DNA from: Ornithinimicrobium humiphilum
GTDB taxonomy: Bacteria > Actinomycetota > Actinomycetes > Actinomycetales > Dermatophilaceae
Assembly: GCF_006716885.1 (NCBI RefSeq)
Contig: NZ_VFPU01000001.1
Span: 1,240,001 to 1,304,000 of the forward strand
Length of the DNA: 64,000 bases
Direction: 5' to 3'
Shown: positions 15,480-24,646 of the stretch, one piece after another
Position numbering within the stretch: the first letter of the stretch is position 1
Layout: each line of letters starts with the position of its first letter
The notes under the pieces: generated by a model
Seen by the model: the letters and a program-made list of their open reading frames with translations, nothing else
Told to the model about the DNA's origin: nothing
Databases searched by the model: none
Made by a program: the position numbers and the translations under genes

Positions 15480-18080
15480 TCACGTGACCGGGTCGACCTG
15501 GCCGGCCGGCCCCGCGCCGGGCCCGCGGACGGGGATCGGGCTGGTCGGGTCGTCCAGCTCGTGCGACCAGCTGTGGGGCACGGCCCCGCCGGGCACCGCG
15601 TCGGAGGTCCGCGGACCCTCGGACGTCGGCGTCCCGCCGATGAGCTGCAGCTGCGGCTCGTGGATGCGGCGGGGACCCTGGCCGGCCAGGGGCACCCGGA
15701 CCTCGTCCGCGCCGACCGTGACCTGCTGCCCACGCACCGACAGCGTCACCGGCTCGCCGACCTCGACGACGAAGATGATCGCCTCGGCCTCCAGACGCAC
15801 CCGCAGGCGCGACAGCTGCCAGCGCATCCGCCAGGTCAGCGACGGCCAGCTCTCGGGCAGACGCGGGTCGAAGGAGAGGCGTCCGTCGTGGTCGCGCATG
15901 CCGCCGAAGCCGCCCACCAGGGCACTCCATACCCCTCCGGTGGAGGCGATGTGCACGCCGTCGACGGTGTTGCCGTGCCGGTCGGCGAGGTCGACGAAGA
16001 GGCCGGCGTAGAAGTAGCGCAGCGCCAGCTCGTGGTGGCCCACCTCCGCCGCGACGATCGCCTGCACGACGGCCGACAGCGAGGAGTCACCGGTCGTGAT
16101 CGGGTCGTAGTAGTCGAAGTCGGCGAGCTTCTCCTCGAGGGTGAAGTGGTCGCCGCACAGGTAGAGCGCGAGCACGACGTCGGCCTGCTTGAGCACCTGG
16201 TAGCGGTAGATCACGAGCGGGTGGTAGTGCAGCAGCAGCGGCCGCCGGTCGGCGGGCGTGGCGTTGAGGTCCCACACCTCGCGGTCCAGGAACTGGCTGT
16301 CCTGCGGGTGGATGCCGAGGTCCTCGTCGTAGGGGATGTGCATCCGCGCGGCGCACCGCTCCCAGTCGGCGATCTCGCGCGGGTCCAGGCCCAGCCGCAC
16401 GGTCGCCCGCTGCATCTGGACGGGGTCGGTCTCCTGCAGCTCGCGCACCGTCTGCACCGCGGCCTGCAGGTTGTGCTGCGCCATGACGTTGGTGAAGAAG
16501 TTGTCGTTGACGACGGTGTTGTACTCGTCCGGCCCGGTCACCCCGTGGATGTGGAAGGACCGGTCACCGCCGCCGTTGACGTGCCAGAAGCCCAGGTCGG
16601 CCCACATCCGCGCGGTCTCCACGAGGATGTCGACGCCCTGGTTGAGGAGGAACTGCCGGTCGCCGGTCGCCCGCACGTACTTCATGAGGGCGTAGGCGAT
16701 GTCGGCGTTGATGTGGTACTGCGCCGTGCCGGCCTGGAAGTAGGCCGAGGCCTCCTGCCCGTTGATCGTCCGCCACGGGTAGAGCGCGCCGAACTGCGAC
16801 ATCTCGGCCGCCCGGCGGCGCGCGTCGTCGAGCATCCCGTGCCGGAAGCGCAGCGCGTTGCGGGCCGCCTGCGGGTGCGTGTAGGTGAGGAAGGGCACGA
16901 CGTAGCACTCGGTGTCCCAGAAGTAGTGACCGCCGTAGCCGCTGCCGGTCAATCCCTTGGCAGGTATGCCGTGGCTGCCCGCCCGGATGGTGGCCTGGCC
17001 CAGCTGGAAGAGGTTCCACCGGATCGCCTGCTGCACCTCCGGATGGCCCTCGACCTCGACGTCGGACTCGGTCCAGAAGCGCCTCCAGAGGTCGGCGTGC
17101 TCCTGCTGCAGCTGGTCCACACCGGCGCTGACCGCGCGGTCGAGGGTGCGCTCGCACCGGTCGGCGAGCTCGCTCGGGGGCACCCCGCGGGAGGTGTGGA
17201 CCGCGACGAGCTTCTCCACGCGCAGGACGTTGCCGCGCGTCGCGGCGACCTCGTAGACGTGCTTGCCCTGGTCCTCGTCGATCGTGATCCGCTCGGTCCA
17301 CGGGTCCTCGGTCTCGATCTGGTGGTGCACCAGGGTCGCGATCGTCATGCCGGAGTTGGCGCACCGGTAGCCCAGCAGCAGCCGGTCGTCGCGGAGCTCG
17401 TGCAGCCTGGGCTGCAGCACCCGGTGCTCGAAGGACTCCGCCCGCCGCGGGTCGGCGCCCTCGCCCATCGCCGCCGAGCTCACCTGGTACTCGTCCGAGC
17501 CGTCCTGCCGGTTGAGCACGCCGCTGGAGATCACCAGCGAGGCGTCGCCGTCGAGCATCTCGACCTCGAGGGTCATGACGGCCAGGTGCCGCTCGACCAC
17601 GCTCGTGAGGCGGGTGCTGGAGATGCGCACGCGCTTGCCCGAGCTCGTGCGCCAGACGAGGTCGCGCCGCAGCATGCCCTGGCGCATGTCCAGCGCGCGC
17701 TCGTAGGTCTCGATGTCGGCCGTGGACAGCAGCAGCGGCTCGTCGTCGACGTAGAGCTTGATGGTCTTGGGGTCGGGGACGTTGACGATCGTCTGACCGA
17801 CGCGCGCCAGGCCGTAGGCCTCCTCGGCGTGCCGGATCGGCCACGTCTCGTGGAAGCCGTTGACGAAGGTGCCGTGGGTGTGGGTGTCCCGGCCCTCCTC
17901 GACGTTGCCACGCAGGCCGAGGTAGCCGTTGGACACCGAGAACAGCGTCTCGGTCAGTCCGAGGTCGGAGACGTCGTAGGCCCGCTCCACGAACCGCCAC
18001 GGGTCGACGGGGAAGCGGGTGCGGTCCAGCGGGTCAACGGGCTGGGGCGGGCGGTGCCACGGGCTCGCGTCGAGGTGCAA
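15480..18080 (-). CDS. Glycoside hydrolase family 65 disaccharide phosphorylase
   Basis: 866 residues with the GH65 layout: N-terminal beta-sandwich (SVSNGYLGLRGN), linker, (alpha/alpha)6 barrel (GYGGHYFWDTECY, PWRTINGQEASAYFQAGTAQYHINADIAYAL) with the general-acid Glu in GVTGPDEYN (about residue 513), phosphate-binding region and C-terminal sheet. Inverting GH65 enzymes cleave trehalose, maltose, kojibiose or nigerose with phosphate to glucose plus beta-glucose-1-phosphate; substrate cannot be told by eye. It starts at TTG with GGAGG 7 nt upstream, 69 bp after a beta-phosphoglucomutase gene, the enzyme that converts the product to glucose-6-phosphate. The pair forms a complete energy-saving disaccharide route. 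Confidence 0.93.
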   Translation of the reverse strand: MHLDASPWHRPPQPVDPLDRTRFPVDPWRFVERAYDVSDLGLTETLFSVSNGYLGLRGNVEEGRDTHTHGTFVNGFHETWPIRHAEEAYGLARVGQTIVNVPDPKTIKLYVDDEPLLLSTADIETYERALDMRQGMLRRDLVWRTSSGKRVRISSTRLTSVVERHLAVMTLEVEMLDGDASLVISSGVLNRQDGSDEYQVSSAAMGEGADPRRAESFEHRVLQPRLHELRDDRLLLGYRCANSGMTIATLVHHQIETEDPWTERITIDEDQGKHVYEVAATRGNVLRVEKLVAVHTSRGVPPSELADRCERTLDRAVSAGVDQLQQEHADLWRRFWTESDVEVEGHPEVQQAIRWNLFQLGQATIRAGSHGIPAKGLTGSGYGGHYFWDTECYVVPFLTYTHPQAARNALRFRHGMLDDARRRAAEMSQFGALYPWRTINGQEASAYFQAGTAQYHINADIAYALMKYVRATGDRQFLLNQGVDILVETARMWADLGFWHVNGGGDRSFHIHGVTGPDEYNTVVNDNFFTNVMAQHNLQAAVQTVRELQETDPVQMQRATVRLGLDPREIADWERCAARMHIPYDEDLGIHPQDSQFLDREVWDLNATPADRRPLLLHYHPLVIYRYQVLKQADVVLALYLCGDHFTLEEKLADFDYYDPITTGDSSLSAVVQAIVAAEVGHHELALRYFYAGLFVDLADRHGNTVDGVHIASTGGVWSALVGGFGGMRDHDGRLSFDPRLPESWPSLTWRMRWQLSRLRVRLEAEAIIFVVEVGEPVTLSVRGQQVTVGADEVRVPLAGQGPRRIHEPQLQLIGGTPTSEGPRTSDAVPGGAVPHSWSHELDDPTSPIPVRGPGAGPAGQVDPVT

Positions 18081-18149
18081 CGGGTCCTCCAGAGGGTTCC
18101 GGGGTGCGGGGGAGCGGATCGGGGGCTTCGTCGAGGGTATGCGGTGCGC

Positions 18150-18890
18150 TCAGCCGGTCTGCCCGTCCAGCAGCTCGGCGAGGTCGGTGACGACGACGTC
18201 GGCCCCGGCCTCGCGCAGCACGTCGGCGCCGACCCCGCGGTCGACGCCGACGACGAGGCCGAAGCCGCCCGCGGCGCCGGCACGCACGCCGGACTCGGCG
18301 TCCTCGACCACGGCGCAGCGCTCGACGGGCACGCCCAGCAGCTCCGCGGCATACGCATAGGTGTCGGGCTCGGGCTTGCCCCGGAGTCCCTTCTCGGCGG
18401 CGACGCCGCCGTCGACGACGACCTCGAAGCGGTCGGCGAGGCCGGAGGTGCGCAGCACGTGCGGGCCGTTGCGCGAGGAGGTGACGACGGCCACCTCGGT
18501 GCCGCGCCCGGCCAGGTCGTCGAGGACCCGGACCGACCCGGGGTAGGCCTCGATGCCCTCGGCGTCGAGGAGCTCGTTGAAGACGACGTTCTTGCGGTTG
18601 CCCAGCCCGCAGACGGTCTGCGCCTCGGGCGGGTCGTCGGGGGTGCCGTGCGGCAGGTCGATGCCGCGCGAGCGGAGGAACGCCTCGACCCCCTCGTAGC
18701 GGGGTCTCCCGTCGACGTGCCGGAAGTAGTCCTGGTCGGTGTAGGGGGAGCGGTCGGCCCCGGAGTCGTCCGGCAGGCTCTCGAGGACGGAGGTGAACAG
18801 CTCCTTCCAGGCCCGCATGTGCACCTCGGCGGTCGGGGTCAGCACCCCGTCGAGGTCGAACAGGACGGCGTCGACGTCTACCCACTCCAC
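18150..18890 (-). CDS. Beta-phosphoglucomutase family HAD phosphatase/mutase
   Basis: 246 residues. HAD motif I is FDLDGVLTP (D12, D14), motif II VVTSSRN, motif III Lys in EKGLRGKPEPDTYAYAAELLG and motif IV EDAESGVRAGAAG. The cap domain region contains WKELF...YTDQDYFRHVDGRPRYEGVEAFLRSRGI, which is the beta-PGM signature for substrate-specific opening. It interconverts beta-glucose-1-phosphate and glucose-6-phosphate. Located directly upstream of the GH65 phosphorylase in one operon. The GTG at 18890 is the first start before motif I; no Shine-Dalgarno, so a short or leaderless 5' end is possible. Confidence 0.9.
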   Translation of the reverse strand: MEWVDVDAVLFDLDGVLTPTAEVHMRAWKELFTSVLESLPDDSGADRSPYTDQDYFRHVDGRPRYEGVEAFLRSRGIDLPHGTPDDPPEAQTVCGLGNRKNVVFNELLDAEGIEAYPGSVRVLDDLAGRGTEVAVVTSSRNGPHVLRTSGLADRFEVVVDGGVAAEKGLRGKPEPDTYAYAAELLGVPVERCAVVEDAESGVRAGAAGGFGLVVGVDRGVGADVLREAGADVVVTDLAELLDGQTG

Positions 18891-19010
18891 CCGGTCCAAC
18901 GTAGTGCAGCCCCGGCGCCCCTGCAGGTGGGGCCGGGGTCCGGGGTGCCGGCACCGGCCCCGGGTGCGCTGGGGGCGGAGGATGTGGGTGGGTGCCGTTA
19001 CCGTCGGGGT

Positions 19011-21215
19011 ATGTCGAGCCAGCAGCAGCCGGGCACCACCACCGCCGTCGCCGAGCCGGAGGTCGATCCCGCGCTCGCGACCGCGGCCTCCGAGGCGCTG
19101 CAGCGGCTCGTCGGCCGCCCCGACGCGCAGTTCCGCGACGGCCAGCTCGAGGCCGTCGTCGCCCTGGTCCAGGACCGGGCACGCGTGCTCGTCGTGCAGC
19201 GCACCGGCTGGGGCAAGTCGGCCGTCTACTTCGTCGCGACCGCGCTGCGCCGGGCCGCCGGCGCGGGCCCGACGGTCATCGTCTCGCCGCTGCTGGCGCT
19301 CATGCGCGACCAGATCGCCGCGGCCGCCCGCGCCGGGGTGCGCGCCGTGACGATGAACTCCGCCAACGCCACCGAGTGGGACGAGGTGCGCGCCGCGCTC
19401 GCCGCCGACGAGGTCGACGTCCTGCTCGTCAGCCCCGAGCGGCTCAACAACCCCCGCTTCCGCGACGAGCAGCTGCCCGACCTCGCGGCCCGCTGCGGCC
19501 TGCTGGTCGTCGACGAGGCCCACTGCATCAGCGACTGGGGCCACGACTTCCGGCCCGACTACCGCCGCATCCGCACCCTGCTCGACGGGCTGCCCGCGGG
19601 CACCCCGGTGCTCGCCACCACCGCGACCGCCAACGAGCGCGTGGTCGACGACGTCGTCGAGCAGCTGGGCACCGGCGGGGCGCAGGTCCGCACCATCCGT
19701 GGTCCGCTGGCCCGGGCCTCGCTGCGCCTCGGCGTGCTGCCGCGCCTCACGCCCGAGCAGCGCCTGGGCTGGATCGTCGCGCACCTGGGCGAGCTGCCCG
19801 GCAGCGGCATCGTCTACTGCCTGACGGTCTCGGCGGCCGAGGACGTCGCGGAGGCGCTGCGGCGTGCCGGGCACGAGGTGGCCTCCTACACCGGCCGCAC
19901 CGACCCCGAGGAGCGCGAGCGGCTCGAGGGCGCGCTGCGCGACAACCAGGTCAAGGCGCTCGTCGCCACCAGCGCCCTGGGCATGGGCTTCGACAAGCCC
20001 GACCTGGGCTTCGTCGTCCACCTGGGGGCGCCCAGCTCGCCGGTGGCCTACTACCAGCAGGTCGGTCGTGCGGGCCGCGCCACCGAACGCGCCGACGTGC
20101 TCCTCCTGCCCGGGTCCGAGGACCGCGACATCTGGTCCTACTTCGCGACCGTCTCGATGCCCCGCCAGGACCAGGCCGACGCCGTGCTGACCGCGCTCGC
20201 CGAAGCGCAGCGGCCGCTTTCGACGCCAGCCCTCGAGACCATCGTCGACGTGCGCCGCACCCGGCTCGAGCTGTTGCTCAAGGTGCTCGACGTCGACGGT
20301 GCGGTCGCCAAGGTCCAGGGCGGGTGGACCGCCACGGGGCAGCCCTGGACCTACGACCGCGAGCGCTACCAGCGGGTGGCCGACGCCCGCATCCGCGAGG
20401 CCGAGCTCATGGTCGCCTACCAGCAGACCACCGGCTGCCGGATGGCCTTCCTGCAGGAGTGCCTCGACGACCCGACCGCCAGCCCGTGCGGGCGCTGCGA
20501 CACCTGCGCGGGCCCCTGGTATCCCACCGAGGTGCCGGAGGCGGCGCTCGGCACGGCCCGCCAGCAGCTGACCGAGGTCGGCGTGCCGATCGACCCGCGG
20601 GCCCAGTGGCCCACCGGCATGGCCCGCCTGGGCGTCGACGTCAAGGGCAAGATCCCGGTCGACGAGCTGGCCGAGCCCGGCCGCGCCCTCGCCCGGCTCT
20701 CCGACCTGGGCTGGGGGCAGCGGCTGCGCGCCGTCCTCGCCGAGGGCACGACCGGTCCGGTCGACCCCGAGCAGCCCGATCTGGGTATGGAGCCCGGGCG
20801 CCCGGTGCCGCCCGAGGTGGTCCGCGCCGTGGTCCAGGTCCTCGCCGGCTGGGACTGGGCCGCCCGGCCCGTCGGCGTCGTCGCGATGCCGTCGCGCCGC
20901 CGACCGGCGGTCGTCGGCTCGCTCGCCCAGCAGATCAGCGAGATCGGGCGGTTGCCGCTCCTCGGCACCCTCGACTACCTCTCCGGCGGTCCGGTCGGTG
21001 AGCCCGGCGGCAACAGCGCCTTCCGGCTCGCCAACGTCTGGGGCCGCATCGGCGTCGGACCGGAGCTGGCGTCCGCCCTCGCGCAGGCCGGGGGACCGGT
21101 GCTGCTCGTCGACGACCTCGTCGACTCCCGCTGGACCCTGACGGTCGCGTCCCGCGAGCTGCGGCGGGCGGGGGCCGACGGGGTGCTCCCGCTCGTGCTG
21201 GCGATCGAGGCCTGA
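19011..21215 (+). CDS. recQ: RecQ-type DNA helicase fused to a phosphoribosyltransferase-like domain
   Basis: 734 residues. Superfamily 2 motifs: Walker A GWGKSAVYF (about 66-74), DEAHCISDWGHDFRPDY (about 168), SAT-like TTATAN, motif VI QQVGRAGR. A RecQ zinc site follows (CRMAFLQEC...CGRCDTC, about 476-501). Instead of RQC and HRDC domains the last 230 residues end in a PRTase-like fold with the PRPP-loop motif LLVDDLVDSRWT (about 699-710). This RecQ-PRTase fusion recurs in actinobacteria; the PRTase role is unknown. No Shine-Dalgarno; TACCGT sits 6 nt before the ATG, fitting a leaderless message. Upstream in-frame extension overlaps opposite-strand genes and is rejected. Confidence 0.93.
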   Translation: MSSQQQPGTTTAVAEPEVDPALATAASEALQRLVGRPDAQFRDGQLEAVVALVQDRARVLVVQRTGWGKSAVYFVATALRRAAGAGPTVIVSPLLALMRDQIAAAARAGVRAVTMNSANATEWDEVRAALAADEVDVLLVSPERLNNPRFRDEQLPDLAARCGLLVVDEAHCISDWGHDFRPDYRRIRTLLDGLPAGTPVLATTATANERVVDDVVEQLGTGGAQVRTIRGPLARASLRLGVLPRLTPEQRLGWIVAHLGELPGSGIVYCLTVSAAEDVAEALRRAGHEVASYTGRTDPEERERLEGALRDNQVKALVATSALGMGFDKPDLGFVVHLGAPSSPVAYYQQVGRAGRATERADVLLLPGSEDRDIWSYFATVSMPRQDQADAVLTALAEAQRPLSTPALETIVDVRRTRLELLLKVLDVDGAVAKVQGGWTATGQPWTYDRERYQRVADARIREAELMVAYQQTTGCRMAFLQECLDDPTASPCGRCDTCAGPWYPTEVPEAALGTARQQLTEVGVPIDPRAQWPTGMARLGVDVKGKIPVDELAEPGRALARLSDLGWGQRLRAVLAEGTTGPVDPEQPDLGMEPGRPVPPEVVRAVVQVLAGWDWAARPVGVVAMPSRRRPAVVGSLAQQISEIGRLPLLGTLDYLSGGPVGEPGGNSAFRLANVWGRIGVGPELASALAQAGGPVLLVDDLVDSRWTLTVASRELRRAGADGVLPLVLAIEA

Positions 21216-21245
21216 GGGGACTGTCGACGTCGCAGGGCGTCCCGC

Positions 21246-22085
21246 TCAGTAGAGGAAGATCGCGAACATGCTCCGGTCGTGGGCGTGGACGATCGCCAGG
21301 AAGACCACCGCGTCGAAGAGCAGGTGGACGAGCACGACATACGTGAGCGACTTGGTGCGGGTGAAGATCCAGCCCTGCAGCAGCGCGAACGGGATGGTCA
21401 GCAAGGGCCCCCATGAGCGGTAGCCCAGCTCCCAGAGGAACGAGACGAAGATCGTGGCCTGCAGCAGGTTGGCCTGCCACACCGGGAAGTGGCGCCGCAG
21501 CAGCGCGAAGCAGACGCAGATGAAGAACAGCTCGTCCCACAGACCGACGGCGTTGACGCCGACGAAGAAGCGGCCGAGCTCGCTCGCGGTCGTGATCGGC
21601 GGCCAGTTGGCGTAGGCGCCGGAGCGGATGAAGTAGACCGGCAGGATCAGCCAGGCGAGCAGCGGCACGCAGATGACGTAGCCCCACTGGCTGCGGGTCC
21701 AGCGCCGGCCGGTCACCCAGGGGAAGCGGATCGCGGCCCGCCGGTAGACGAGGCGGTCGACCGCGACCGGCACGGCGACGGCGGCGCCGAGCACGATGCC
21801 GAGCCGCACGAACATCGGCCAGCTGATGTCGGCCTCGACGGACGTGGTCGACACGATGCCGATCCCGATGCCGATGAGCAGCAGGTCCTTGCACAGCTCG
21901 CGGTCGACGAGGCGCGCGGCGACGAGGCTGGCGACCAGCACGGCGTGCCCCAGCCAGCCGACCATGAGGCCGAAGAGCAGGAAGGCTGACAGGGCCACGC
22001 CGGCGGCCGGCAGCAGCTTGAGGGAGCGGGCGGGAGCCTCGACGTCGGCTGGCGCGGGCGGCGTCGGGGACGGGGAGGTCGGCAC
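21246..22085 (-). CDS. CPBP (CAAX-protease-like) family membrane protein
   Basis: 279 residues, about eight membrane helices. The DELFFICVCFALLRR segment resembles motif 1 of CPBP glutamic-type intramembrane proteases (normally EExxxR; here Asp-Glu and a displaced Arg), and VHLLFDAVV matches the His motif. The Asp substitution raises the possibility that it is inactive or has shifted specificity. Known relatives process prenylated proteins or bacteriocins, or serve as immunity proteins. GTG start; follows the VOC gene by 13 bp on the same strand, probably one operon. Confidence 0.75.
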   Translation of the reverse strand: MPTSPSPTPPAPADVEAPARSLKLLPAAGVALSAFLLFGLMVGWLGHAVLVASLVAARLVDRELCKDLLLIGIGIGIVSTTSVEADISWPMFVRLGIVLGAAVAVPVAVDRLVYRRAAIRFPWVTGRRWTRSQWGYVICVPLLAWLILPVYFIRSGAYANWPPITTASELGRFFVGVNAVGLWDELFFICVCFALLRRHFPVWQANLLQATIFVSFLWELGYRSWGPLLTIPFALLQGWIFTRTKSLTYVVLVHLLFDAVVFLAIVHAHDRSMFAIFLY

Positions 22086-22098
22086 GCGCCGAGGATAG

Positions 22099-23400
22099 TC
22101 AGGCGCCCCAGGCCTCCTCGCGGCCGACCGACACCGACAGGTCGACCTCGTTGCCCTCCAGGTCGGCGACCGTCCACCAGAACGGGCTGCGGTCGAGCAC
22201 GACGCGCCCGCCGGCGGCCAGGGCGGCCCGCAGCCGCTCCTCGGCCCGGTCGGCCGGCAGGAAGACGTCGACGTGGACGCGGTTGCGCTGCGCCCGCCGC
22301 TCGGTGTCGTCGGGGTCGCAGTCCTGGAAGAAGACGACGGTGGCCAGCCGCCGAGGGTCGACGATGTCGGTGACCTGCTCCCGCGGGTCCTCCTCGTAGC
22401 CGAGCGCCGCGCACCAGAAGCGGCGCACCGCAGGGATGTCGACGGCGTCGATCCCGACCTGGACGAAGCGGGGCAGGGTGGTGTCGGCCTCCAGCCCGAG
22501 CCGCCGGGCGGCCTCCTGCACCCGGGCGGCGAGCACGTCGTAGCCCTCGACCATCTCCCAGACGTCCTTGCCGCTGTCGAGGACGACGAGGCCGGGACGC
22601 AGGTCGATCGAGAGGGCGAGCCCGGCGTCGTCGGCGAGGGCGGCGGCCGCCTCGGCCAGGGTGACGGCCGCGGCGGGCTCGGGCGCGCGGTAGCAGGCCA
22701 TGGCGGAGAAGACGAGCCGCCAGTCCTCGGTCGCGGGGTCGGGCCAGCGGTCGGCGTCGTCGGGGAAGGGCAGCAGGTCGACCTCGTTGCCCTCGGCGTC
22801 CGCGACCGTGGCGTAGTAGCCGTGGTCGGCGACCGAGCCGGCGCGCTCGCGCACCGCCTCCATCGCGGCGCGCGTGACGGTGACGGGGGCGACGGAGTCG
22901 AGGTGGACGCGGTTGCGCAGCGGCCGGGGCGCGTCCATGTCCTGCCACCAGATCGGCGGGTAACGGCGCCACGGGTCGACCGTGTCCTCGTCACCGTCCG
23001 GGACGTAGCCGAGGGCCGCCGTCCAGAACGGCATGACCGCGGCTGCGTCGCTGGCGTCGATGGTCAGCTGCACGTCCTGCACGACCGACGGGTCGGCCGC
23101 CAGCCCGAGCTCGCGCGCGGCGTCCGAGATCGCCCGGGCGAGCACGACGGTGCCCGGGGGGAAGCCTTCGGGGCCCCGGTCGAGGCGGACCTGCACGCCG
23201 ACGCTGCGCAGGTCGACGTCGGGGAGCGTCAGGCCGGAGGCCTGCCCCAGGTCGACGACCCGGCGCACCAGCGCCGCCCCCTCGGCGTGCGAGCCGGCGG
23301 TGAACCACGCCGTCGCCGTGCGTCCCAGGACCCGCCAGTCCTCGGTGCCGGCCGCGTCGGTGAACTGCCGACCGGTGAGATGACCCTCGTGCTCGCTCAT
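22099..23400 (-). CDS. Tandem PCD-VOC fusion protein (4a-hydroxytetrahydrobiopterin-dehydratase-like plus glyoxalase-like, twice)
   Basis: 433 residues made of two homologous halves. Each half has a PCD-like segment (half 1: FTDAAGTEDWRVLGRTATAWF...LPDVDLRSVGVQVRL, 12-75; half 2: ATEDWRLVFSAMACYRA...ALSIDLRPGLVVL, about 220-285) and a VOC domain (half 1: VQDVQLTIDASDAAAVMPFW...NRVHLDSVAPV...VADAEGNEVDLLPF; half 2: RFVQVGIDAVDIPAVRRFW...NRVHVDVFLP...VADLEGNEVDLSV). VOC metal positions H/E are plausible in both. Single PCD-VOC fusions are common in actinobacteria and annotated as glyoxalase-like; this one looks internally duplicated. Activity unknown. Confidence 0.8.
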   Translation of the reverse strand: MSEHEGHLTGRQFTDAAGTEDWRVLGRTATAWFTAGSHAEGAALVRRVVDLGQASGLTLPDVDLRSVGVQVRLDRGPEGFPPGTVVLARAISDAARELGLAADPSVVQDVQLTIDASDAAAVMPFWTAALGYVPDGDEDTVDPWRRYPPIWWQDMDAPRPLRNRVHLDSVAPVTVTRAAMEAVRERAGSVADHGYYATVADAEGNEVDLLPFPDDADRWPDPATEDWRLVFSAMACYRAPEPAAAVTLAEAAAALADDAGLALSIDLRPGLVVLDSGKDVWEMVEGYDVLAARVQEAARRLGLEADTTLPRFVQVGIDAVDIPAVRRFWCAALGYEEDPREQVTDIVDPRRLATVVFFQDCDPDDTERRAQRNRVHVDVFLPADRAEERLRAALAAGGRVVLDRSPFWWTVADLEGNEVDLSVSVGREEAWGA

Positions 23401-23464
23401 CCGGCCAGCGTGCCACCGGCACCGCCCGCGGGCCAGGGGTCTGCGGACGGATCCGGTCCTCGGC

Positions 23465-24487
23465 TCAGGCGCGCGGCGCCATACCCCAGGCCTCGGCGAG
23501 CAGCCGGAAGGACCGGCGGCGCAGCTCGGGGTCGTAGGTGTAGGTCGTCACGACGAGCTCGTCGAGCTCGTGATCGGCGGCGAACGCCTCGAGGCGCTCG
23601 GCCACGACGTCGGGGGTGCCGACCGCGCGGACCGCCTGGTGGGCGTGGGCCAGCGGCTGCAGCTGGGTCGGCACGACCTCGGCGAGGTCGGCGACGGGCG
23701 GGTCGATCGGGGCGGGCTGCCCGCTGCGGATCCGCACGGCCATGAGCTGGGCGCTGGTGAAGAGGAAGTCCGCCTCCTCCTGGGTCGGGGCGACGAGGAC
23801 GTTGACCCCGGCCATCGTCGTCGGCCGGGCGACCTGGGCGGTCTCGGCGTCGGCGCGGAAGCGGTCGCGGTAGACGAGCAGCGCCTCGCGCAGCTGATCG
23901 GGCGCGAAGTGCGAGGCGAAGGAGAACGGCAGACCGAGCGCGGCGGCGACCTGGGCACCGCCGGTCGAGGAGCCGAGCATCCACAGCGGCACGTGGGTGC
24001 CCTCGCCGGGCAGCGCGCGCACCCGGGCCTCGGGGCGGGGGTCGCCGAGGTAGTCGCGCAGCGCGAGGACGTCGGCGGCGAAGTCGTTGAGCTGACCGCT
24101 GCCGCGGGCCAGCGCCGCGGCCGTCATCGGGTCGGTGCCCGGTGCCCGCCCCAGGCCGAGGTCGAAGCGGTCGCCGTAGAGCGTCGCGAGGGTGCCGTAG
24201 TACTCGGCGACCATGAGCGGGGAGTGGTTGGGCAGCATGACCCCGCCCGCGCCCAGCCGGATGCCCTCGGTGTGCTGCGCCACGTGCCCGAGCAGCAGCG
24301 AGGTCGCCGAGGACATGAAGGTCTCCGAGCCGTGGTGCTCGGCCATCCAGTAGCGGGCGTAGCCGAGCCGGTCGACCTCCTGCGCGAGCCGCGTCGACTC
24401 CTCGAGCGCCTGGCGCGGCGTCATCCCGCGCGATCGAGGAGCCAGGTCGAGGACGGACAGGGGGACACGTCGAGAGGTGAGGGGCAT
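23465..24487 (-). CDS. Luciferase-like (LLM class) flavin-dependent monooxygenase
   Basis: 340 residues, full length. Features: VPLSVLDLAPRSRGMTPRQALEESTRLAQEVDRLGYARYWMAEHHG at the N-terminus (shown here only as outline), SSATSLLLGHVAQHTEGIRLGAGGVMLPNHSPL and RFDLGLGRAPGTDP, all typical of group 1 LLM proteins with F420 or FMN. Sequence pattern is closest to the YwbN/YhbW-like 'MsnO8-type' oxidoreductases of unknown substrate. Independent transcription from its own 160-bp upstream region shared with the divergent L,D-transpeptidase. Confidence 0.88.
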   Translation of the reverse strand: MPLTSRRVPLSVLDLAPRSRGMTPRQALEESTRLAQEVDRLGYARYWMAEHHGSETFMSSATSLLLGHVAQHTEGIRLGAGGVMLPNHSPLMVAEYYGTLATLYGDRFDLGLGRAPGTDPMTAAALARGSGQLNDFAADVLALRDYLGDPRPEARVRALPGEGTHVPLWMLGSSTGGAQVAAALGLPFSFASHFAPDQLREALLVYRDRFRADAETAQVARPTTMAGVNVLVAPTQEEADFLFTSAQLMAVRIRSGQPAPIDPPVADLAEVVPTQLQPLAHAHQAVRAVGTPDVVAERLEAFAADHELDELVVTTYTYDPELRRRSFRLLAEAWGMAPRA

Positions 24488-24646
24488 GTTCCCCGCAACG
24501 CAGGTCGGGGCGCGGGTATGCCGTCCGGCGCCGACCGTTGCCGAACCGGTATCTGCGGCGACGCAACGTTCCTCTGGTCCGAGACGTCTTCCGGGTAAGG
24601 GGATCGACCGGCAGGGGGGCGGTCCCCGGGACGAAGGGGTAGGACC

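Noticed and set aside
14910..19010. Long open frame on the plus strand running into recQ
   Set aside because: It is antisense to the SseB-like, GH65 and beta-PGM genes, has no domain similarity, and only the last third (recQ) shows protein motifs. High GC creates such shadow frames.
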